Assembly (NCBI GenBank): GCA_041302745.1
Contig: JBFYQP010000194.1
Location: 1-10,481 of the forward strand
From: JAPLGD01 sp041302745
Lineage (GTDB): Bacteria > Bipolaricaulota > Bipolaricaulia > UBA7950 > UBA9294
Direction: 5' to 3'
DNA length: 10,481 bases
This document shows positions 6,198-10,481 of this stretch, piece by piece. The notes beneath the pieces were generated by a model. It saw nothing but the letters and a program-made list of their open reading frames with translations. It searched no databases and had not been told where the DNA came from. The position numbers were made by a program, and so were the translations under genes. The first letter of the stretch is position 1. Every line of letters begins with the position of its first letter.

Positions 6198-6886
6198 AGA
6201 AGTTCCTGCTGTGGCTCCGGGCAACGTTTGTGAGCGGCTTGCTGGCCATCCTCCCGACCGGCGCCACGGCGTACATCCTGTGGATCCTCTACAACCTGCT
6301 CGATGGCCTGCTCGGGCGCGGGAGGCCGCTCGGCGACGTCATCGAGCGCGCCGTTGGACACTCGCTCCCAGGACTCGGCATCGCGCTTCTGATTGCCCTC
6401 GTCTTGATTGCCGGCGTGATCGCGCGCAACATCGTGGGCAGAACCTTCTACGCCTACCTTGAGCGCGTCTTCCTGATCCTGCCCGGAGTCCGGAAGATGT
6501 ACGGGACGTTCAAGCAGTTTGCCGGCGCGATGCTCGATCCGAAGGAGATCGCCTCGTTCAAACACGTGGTCATGATGGACTACCCCAAGGAGGGTCTCCA
6601 TGCGCTCGGCTTGGTCACGAACGAAGATCCGGGTAAGCTTCACGACCTCGCCGGCGAGGAGTGCGTGATCGTGTACGTTCCTACAGTTCCCAACCCCCTG
6701 TCGGGGGCGATGGTCGTCGTCCCAAGGAGGCTCGTGACCTACGTCGACATGCCCGTGGAGGACATGCTGTCCATGGTCGTCTCCAGCGGATCTGCCCTTC
6801 CGGACAGCTTGCGCACCGACGACCAGAAACGAGAGCAGGAGCGGAAGCGGCCCCGCCTCTTGCTCGGAGGTCGTCGCCGCTCGTGA
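6194..6886 (+). CDS. DUF502-family membrane protein
   Basis: A 230-residue protein of the DUF502 family, whose biochemical role is not established. The N-terminus has two hydrophobic segments (about 12-36 and 57-81) joined by a short polar loop; the rest is a soluble domain carrying the family signatures F-L-I-L-P-G-V-R-K-M-Y-G-T-F-K-Q (93-108) and V-P-T-V-P-N-P-L-S-G (162-171) followed by V-V-V-P-R-R and D-M-P-V-E-D-M-L. The last 25 residues are strongly basic, probably disordered. The start is ATG 6194, with AAGGGC three bases upstream as a weak Shine-Dalgarno; AGGGGAG (6171-6177) is better but 16 bases away, and an in-frame GTG at 6179 is an alternative. The stop is only 8 bases from accD, so it is the first gene of the accDA operon, which hints at a membrane or lipid-related role without proving it. 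Confidence 0.9.
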   Translation: MKKFLLWLRATFVSGLLAILPTGATAYILWILYNLLDGLLGRGRPLGDVIERAVGHSLPGLGIALLIALVLIAGVIARNIVGRTFYAYLERVFLILPGVRKMYGTFKQFAGAMLDPKEIASFKHVVMMDYPKEGLHALGLVTNEDPGKLHDLAGEECVIVYVPTVPNPLSGAMVVVPRRLVTYVDMPVEDMLSMVVSSGSALPDSLRTDDQKREQERKRPRLLLGGRRRS

Positions 6887-6894
6887 GGTGAGCG

Positions 6895-7737
6895 ATGTCC
6901 CTGTTCAAGGAACGCCAGTACCTGCGCGTGCACGTAGATCGGGAACCGGACGACAGCCTGTGGATGAAGTGCAAGTCGTGCGGCGAGCTCGTCTTCAAGC
7001 GGCGCGTCCGTGAGAACAGCAACGTCTGCCCAAGCTGCGGGGAGTACTTCTTCCAGACCTCGCAGGAGCGAATCGAGTCGATCCTCGACCCGGGAACCTA
7101 CGAGCCCCTCGGCGAACGCCTCGTGACGGACGACCCGCTGTCGTTCGTCGACAGCCGCCCCTACCGGGAACGCGTCGCGGAGACTCAGGCCAAGACGGGG
7201 CTCGATGACGCCATCCTGATCGGACGGGGCGCGATCGAGGGAATCCCGATTGTCATCGGCGTCATGGACTTCCGATTCATCGGCGGGAGCATGGGGTCGG
7301 TCGTCGGCGAGCAGATCTCGAGAGCGATTGAGGCAGCGATCGCCGATCGCCGCGCCTTCATCCTCATCTCGTCGTCCGGCGGAGCCCGCATCCAGGAGGG
7401 AATGTTCTCACTCCTGCAGATGGCGAAGACGGTGACGGTCCGGCGGCGCTTGGCCGAGGCCGGGCTCCCGTTCGTTTCGGTCATGACGTACCCGACCTCG
7501 GGGGGCGTGCAGGCGTCGATCGCCTCGCTCGGCGACATCCTCATCGCCGAGAAGGGCGCCATGATCGGCTTCGCCGGCCGTCGCGTCATCGAGCAGACGA
7601 TCGCCGAGGAGCTCCCGGCGCACTTCCAAACGGAGTCGTTTGCGCTCGAGCGCGGGCAGATCGACCGGGTCGTGCGGCGCGAGGACCTCCGCAGCGAGCT
7701 CGCCCTAGCGCTCGGGTTCTTCGTGGGGGCGAGATGA
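6895..7737 (+). CDS. accD: Acetyl-CoA carboxylase carboxyltransferase subunit beta
   Basis: A 280-residue protein, the usual AccD length range. With AccA it forms the alpha2-beta2 carboxyltransferase that moves CO2 from carboxybiotin to acetyl-CoA, making malonyl-CoA for fatty-acid synthesis. The N-terminal four-cysteine zinc ribbon is intact (C26, C29, C45, C48). The crotonase-like core shows G-G-S-M-G-S-V-V-G-E (130-139), S-S-G-G-A-R-I-Q-E-G (160-169), P-T-S-G-G-V (200-205, normally P-T-T-G-G-V), which supplies oxyanion-hole glycines, and G-F-A-G-R-R-V-I-E-Q-T. The start is ATG 6895 with GAGGTG four bases upstream. Its TGA overlaps the accA ATG by four bases, which suits 1:1 production of the two subunits. 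The biotin carrier (accB) and carboxylase (accC) are not in the window. Cytoplasmic. Confidence 0.97.
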   Translation: MSLFKERQYLRVHVDREPDDSLWMKCKSCGELVFKRRVRENSNVCPSCGEYFFQTSQERIESILDPGTYEPLGERLVTDDPLSFVDSRPYRERVAETQAKTGLDDAILIGRGAIEGIPIVIGVMDFRFIGGSMGSVVGEQISRAIEAAIADRRAFILISSSGGARIQEGMFSLLQMAKTVTVRRRLAEAGLPFVSVMTYPTSGGVQASIASLGDILIAEKGAMIGFAGRRVIEQTIAEELPAHFQTESFALERGQIDRVVRREDLRSELALALGFFVGAR

Positions 7738-8708
7738 CCGACGAGCGTACCCTCGACCTCCTCGAGGCCAAGATCGAAGAGCTGCGTCAGCTGAACGCCA
7801 TCGACGGGATGGACCTGTCCAAGGAGATTGCTCGCCTCGAAGAGAAGCTCGCGGTGCTGCGCCAGGACCTCTACTCGAACCTGACTGACTGGGAGCGAGT
7901 GCGAATCGCCCGCCACCCCAAGCGCCCGTACGCGCTCGACTACATCGCATCCGTCTTCTCCGACTTCTACGAGCTGCGAGGAGATCGCATCGTCGGCGAC
8001 GACCGCGCGCTGGTCGCCGGGCTCGCCCGCCTCGACGGCCGGCCCGTCGCCCTCCTCGGCCAGCAGAAGGGGCGGACGACCGAAGAGAACAAGGAGCGGT
8101 TCTTCGGAATGACGCGCCCGCAGGGCTACCGCAAAGCCAAGCGGCTCATGGAGCTTGCAGAGCGGTTCGGCTTCCCGCTCGTCTCCCTCATCGACACGTC
8201 GGGCGCGTACCCCGGCGTCGAGTCGGAGGAGCTGAACATCGGCGGCGCCATCGCCGAGAACCTCCAGACGATGGCGGGACTTCGGGTGCCGACCGTGGCC
8301 GTCATCATCGGAGAGGGAGGATCGGGCGGCGCGCTCGCGATCGGACTTGCCGACCGCGTGTTGATGCTCGAAGACGCCATCTACTCCGTGATCACGCCGG
8401 AAGGCGCCGCGGCGATCCTGTGGAAGGACAAGGAGCGCGCGCGGGAGGCCGCAACGGCCCTGCAGATGACGGCGCCCCACCTCCTCAACCTCGGCCTGAT
8501 CGACGGCGTCATCCCCGAGCCGCTCGGCGGCGCGCACAAGAACCCGGCCGTCACCTCGGCGGCCCTGAAGGAAGCGCTCGTGCGCCACGTCAACGAGCTG
8601 TCGGCGATTCCTCTTGACCAACTCCTCGCCGCCCGCTACCAGCGATACCGCAACGTCGGGCGGTACACCATACGACCCGCAACGGAGTCGCAGGGCGCGC
8701 TGCCGTAG
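7734..8708 (+). CDS. accA: Acetyl-CoA carboxylase carboxyltransferase subunit alpha
   Basis: A 324-residue protein, close to the 319 of E. coli AccA; partner of AccD in the carboxyltransferase. A helical N-terminal part (about 1-55) is followed by H-P-K-R-P-Y-A-L-D-Y (61-70), G-R-T-T-E-E-N (113-119), F-G-M-T-R-P-Q-G-Y-R-K-A (124-135), D-T-S-G-A-Y-P-G (154-161; most relatives have D-T-P-G-A-Y-P-G), the glycine-rich G-E-G-G-S-G-G-A-L-A-I-G (193-204) and T-P-E-G-A-A-A-I-L-W-K-D (221-232). The start ATG 7734 is inside the end of accD (ATGA overlap), with a G-rich GGGGGCGAG upstream, so translation is probably coupled. Last gene of the DUF502-accD-accA unit; the next gene begins 87 bases on. Confidence 0.97.
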   Translation: MTDERTLDLLEAKIEELRQLNAIDGMDLSKEIARLEEKLAVLRQDLYSNLTDWERVRIARHPKRPYALDYIASVFSDFYELRGDRIVGDDRALVAGLARLDGRPVALLGQQKGRTTEENKERFFGMTRPQGYRKAKRLMELAERFGFPLVSLIDTSGAYPGVESEELNIGGAIAENLQTMAGLRVPTVAVIIGEGGSGGALAIGLADRVLMLEDAIYSVITPEGAAAILWKDKERAREAATALQMTAPHLLNLGLIDGVIPEPLGGAHKNPAVTSAALKEALVRHVNELSAIPLDQLLAARYQRYRNVGRYTIRPATESQGALP

Positions 8709-8795
8709 CGTGGAACTCACCGGCAGCACGTCGACGCCCCCTGTGAGAAACAATTGCGGCAGTCTGGAGTATGTCTCGTGTATGAGGTGATTCGC

Positions 8796-9602
8796 ATGCT
8801 GCGTCCTTGGCGAGTTGCGGGATCGGTGATTCTTGCTGCGGTGTTGATGGCAGGAGGAGCGATGGCGCAGTCGACGTCGAAGTCGTCATCCAGCGCGTCG
8901 TCGGTCGGCGGAGCCGCCGAGGTTCGGCTCGGCGGTTTCGTCTTCGAGACCGGCGCGCGCCTGGCCTTCGAGATCGTCCACGAGGGCGACGCCGATTGCT
9001 TCAAGTCGAAGGTCGTCGTGGAACGTTTGCGCTTGGTCGGAGCGGACGGCGCGCCCGTGTTCGAGGAGACGTACGCGCCCGGCGTCCCGGCCGAGACGTG
9101 GATCGGCAAGGTCCGCCTCGTCGACCCGAGCGGCGCACCCCTTCCCATGGCGGGATACGAGGTCGTGATTGCGACGAACGTCGGATCGTTCGTCGCCGAG
9201 GTTGAGGTCGCCGCGACGTCGGGGTTGTACGGACTCGGCCGCTACTCGGCGGCCGCGTCGGTCTGCGGCTACACGCTGCGCGTCTATCGCCTCATCTCCG
9301 AGCTTGACGCGGGTGCGTCGCTGACCCTTCGCGTCGGCGATCGCCTGATGATCGAGCTTGAGGGAAACGCAACGACCGGCTACGCGTGGACCAACACGCT
9401 CGACGTCGAATACGCGGTGGTGCGGGAGGCGCAGGAGGTTGAGTACCGCCCTGCGTCCGCCCTCATCGGCGCGCCCGGGGTCTTCCTCTTCCGGTACACG
9501 GCCGTCGACGTCGGCCCCCAGATGCTCCGCTTCGCGTACCAACGGCCGTGGGAGTCTGTCGATCCCCTCAAGGTCGTGCTCTTCACCGTCAACGTCTCGT
9601 AG
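8796..9602 (+). CDS. Exported protein with C-terminal chagasin-like (I42) cysteine protease inhibitor domain
   Basis: A 268-residue protein. Residues 1-24 form a Sec signal peptide (two arginines in the n-region, hydrophobic 7-19, probable cut after A-M-A at 24); there is no lipobox cysteine. A serine-rich stretch (26-36) leads to a beta-rich region (about 42-165) that I do not recognise firmly; its W-I-G-K...G-A-P-L-P-M-A-G-Y-E-V (102-123) pattern resembles Ig-like/BsuPI-type sandwiches. C68 and C157 could form a disulfide. The C-terminal 100 residues fit the I42/chagasin family, inhibitors of papain-like cysteine proteases: L-R-V-G-D-R-L (178-184), the N-A-T-T-G-Y-A-W loop (191-198; family N-P-T-T-G-Y), G-A-P-G-V-F-L-F-R-Y (225-234) and R-P-W-E (250-253). 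The start is ATG 8796 with GAGGTG six bases upstream. Inferred role: periplasmic or secreted protease inhibitor. Confidence 0.82.
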   Translation: MLRPWRVAGSVILAAVLMAGGAMAQSTSKSSSSASSVGGAAEVRLGGFVFETGARLAFEIVHEGDADCFKSKVVVERLRLVGADGAPVFEETYAPGVPAETWIGKVRLVDPSGAPLPMAGYEVVIATNVGSFVAEVEVAATSGLYGLGRYSAAASVCGYTLRVYRLISELDAGASLTLRVGDRLMIELEGNATTGYAWTNTLDVEYAVVREAQEVEYRPASALIGAPGVFLFRYTAVDVGPQMLRFAYQRPWESVDPLKVVLFTVNVS

Positions 9603-9620
9603 TTCGACGCCCTGCCTGGT

Positions 9621-9662
9621 TGCGGCGTCGCGGCGGGTCTCCGGGCGAGCCGCGGCGCCGCA
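9621..9662 (+). terminator. Terminator-like hairpin after the inhibitor gene
   Basis: Arms at 9621-9634 and 9649-9662 pair over 14 bases with one G-U wobble, around a 14-base loop. It begins 18 bases past the stop codon and is followed on the plus strand by CGTTTCGCTT, a weak U-rich tail. The 158-base region between this gene and radC otherwise holds only more short GC-rich repeats and the radC promoter. Confidence 0.6.
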
Positions 9663-9726
9663 CGTTTCGCTTCGCCGCGCGCTGTGCCCGTGGGCGGGCG
9701 CCCGGCCCCACTTCCTATCCTTGGAC

Positions 9727-9754
9727 TTGTTTGCCTGCACGATATGAGGATAAT
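9727..9754 (+). promoter_or_regulatory. radC promoter
   Basis: TTGTTT (9727-9732) and GATAAT (9749-9754, five of six bases matching TATAAT) are separated by 16 bases, in a stretch noticeably richer in A and T than its surroundings. The -10 ends six bases before the radC ATG, so transcription would begin at or next to the start codon. The alternative TTGGAC (9721-9726) with TATGAG (9743-9748) has a poorer -10. Confidence 0.5.
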
Positions 9755-9760
9755 CGTGAT

Positions 9761-10477
9761 ATGCCTCAAGACGACACCCGGATCTCCGAGCCGTCGCTGA
9801 CGCGCTGGGACCCCGACGGGCTCCGACGCATCCGCCAGCTCCCTCGCATCGACCGACCGCGCGAGAAGCTCCTCGCACGCGGAGCGCCATCTCTCTCCGA
9901 CGTCGAGCTTCTTGCCGTCCTCCTCGGATGCGGAACCAAACGGCTGGGGGTCTTGGAGCTCGCAAGCCGCGTCCTCCGCGAGACCGAAGGAAAGACGAGT
10001 CCGGACGTGAGCGCGCTGCGGTCGATCCACGGCCTCGGCGAGGCCAAAGCGTGCCAAGTGGCGGCCGCCCTCGAACTCGGTCGGCGTTGGTCCCGCAAGA
10101 GCCGTCCTGTCGTTCGCCACGCCAGCGACGCTCTTCCCTACTTCCAGGATATCCGTGCCCAGAAGCAGGAGCACTTCGTGTGCGTCTCCCTCTCCGGCGC
10201 CAACGAAGTGATCGCGTCGCGGGTCGTGACCGTGGGGCTCCTCGACACGAACCAGGTTCACCCGCGCGAGGTGTTCGCCGATCCGATCGCCGATCGCGCC
10301 GCGTCGGTTCTGCTCGCCCACAACCATCCCTCGGGAACGCTGGAAGCAAGCCCGGAAGACATCGCCCTCACGAAGCGCCTCGTCCAAGCCGGCCAGCTCC
10401 TTGGGATCAGGGTTCTGGACCACCTGATCGTGACCGCGGACGGGTTCCTCTCGCTCAAGCAAGAGGGTCACGTCTAG
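9761..10477 (+). CDS. radC: RadC family protein (JAB/MPN-type metalloprotease fold)
   Basis: A 238-residue protein, near the family's usual 220-230. The N-terminal part (about 20-110) is the RadC helical domain with R-P-R-E-K-L-L-A-R-G-A-P-S-L-S-D-V-E-L-L (32-51) and a helix-hairpin-helix-like I-H-G-L-G-E-A-K-A (89-97). The C-terminal JAB1/MPN-like domain is complete: E137 in Q-K-Q-E-H-F, V-H-P-R-E-V-F (166-172), the zinc motif H-N-H-P-S-G (187-192) and D200, then L-L-G-I-R-V-L-D-H-L-I-V. Despite the name, a DNA-repair role is not firmly established for this family; biochemical function is open. ATG 9761 is the natural start; TGAGGA is ten bases upstream, far for a Shine-Dalgarno, and the promoter position suggests a leaderless mRNA. 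The protein ends four bases before the window edge. Confidence 0.95.
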   Translation: MPQDDTRISEPSLTRWDPDGLRRIRQLPRIDRPREKLLARGAPSLSDVELLAVLLGCGTKRLGVLELASRVLRETEGKTSPDVSALRSIHGLGEAKACQVAAALELGRRWSRKSRPVVRHASDALPYFQDIRAQKQEHFVCVSLSGANEVIASRVVTVGLLDTNQVHPREVFADPIADRAASVLLAHNHPSGTLEASPEDIALTKRLVQAGQLLGIRVLDHLIVTADGFLSLKQEGHV

Positions 10478-10481
10478 GGCA

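Noticed and set aside
7185..8753. A 522-codon open frame on the minus strand across accD and accA.
   Set aside because: It lies antisense to two unmistakable genes; long antisense open frames are expected in GC-rich coding DNA, and its translation has no recognisable domain.
8709..8795. A promoter or terminator between accA and the inhibitor gene.
   Set aside because: I found no convincing stem with a U-tract and no -35/-10 pair at proper spacing; only the Shine-Dalgarno GAGGTG before 8796 is clear.
9663..9720. GC-rich short inverted repeats between the terminator and the radC promoter, considered as a small RNA or repeat element.
   Set aside because: The repeats are short (4-6 bases), expected at this base composition, and no promoter or separate terminator frames them.
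8886..10349. A 487-codon minus-strand frame across the inhibitor gene and radC.
   Set aside because: Its residues are dominated by R, G, A and D, typical of a shadow frame, and it runs through both the terminator-like hairpin and the radC promoter.

Overview
This is a GC-rich bacterial chromosomal window (third codon positions are dominated by G and C), almost completely coding, with ten complete protein genes and the start signal of an eleventh that leaves at the left edge. I see no tRNA, rRNA, CRISPR array, insertion sequence or phage gene. The content is housekeeping and central metabolism: a Sec-exported protein and a membrane-anchored lytic transglycosylase imply a peptidoglycan-containing cell envelope. 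The gene order (DUF502-accD-accA; acs next to an OFA-type transporter; orn next to a threonine/serine dehydratase) does not match a model organism I know. An uncultured lineage is plausible, but the sequence alone does not let me assign a phylum.

Left half (1-6126) is on the minus strand. Read in transcription order: a lytic transglycosylase (6126-5563); acetyl-CoA synthetase acs (5492-3534) with its own promoter and Shine-Dalgarno; a 12-bp hairpin just before an oxalate/formate-antiporter-family transporter (3452-2187); an 11-bp terminator-like hairpin; then a tightly packed set of oligoribonuclease orn (2057-1506), a threonine/serine dehydratase (1509-544) and a cysteine-rich DUF3795 protein (538-77). 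A strong Shine-Dalgarno and ATG at the edge (15-2) start one more gene.

Right half (6194-10477) is on the plus strand, divergent from the transglycosylase across a very short intergenic region: a DUF502 membrane protein, accD and accA (the two carboxyltransferase subunits of acetyl-CoA carboxylase) in one operon, then an exported protein ending in a chagasin-like (I42) cysteine-protease-inhibitor domain, a terminator-like hairpin, and radC with its own promoter.

Working together: acs and its neighbouring transporter look like a uptake-and-activation pair for acetate or another short monocarboxylate, and accDA takes the resulting acetyl-CoA to malonyl-CoA for fatty-acid synthesis, although the two sets are transcribed apart. 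The most interesting observations are (i) three start sites, each preceded by a -10-like hexamer exactly six bases upstream of an ATG, which suggests leaderless transcription; (ii) at one of these, an 11-codon reading frame whose stop overlaps the DUF502 start codon; (iii) a two-part exported protein joining an undescribed beta-rich region to an I42 inhibitor domain; and (iv) a hairpin placed so that it could attenuate transporter expression downstream of acs.
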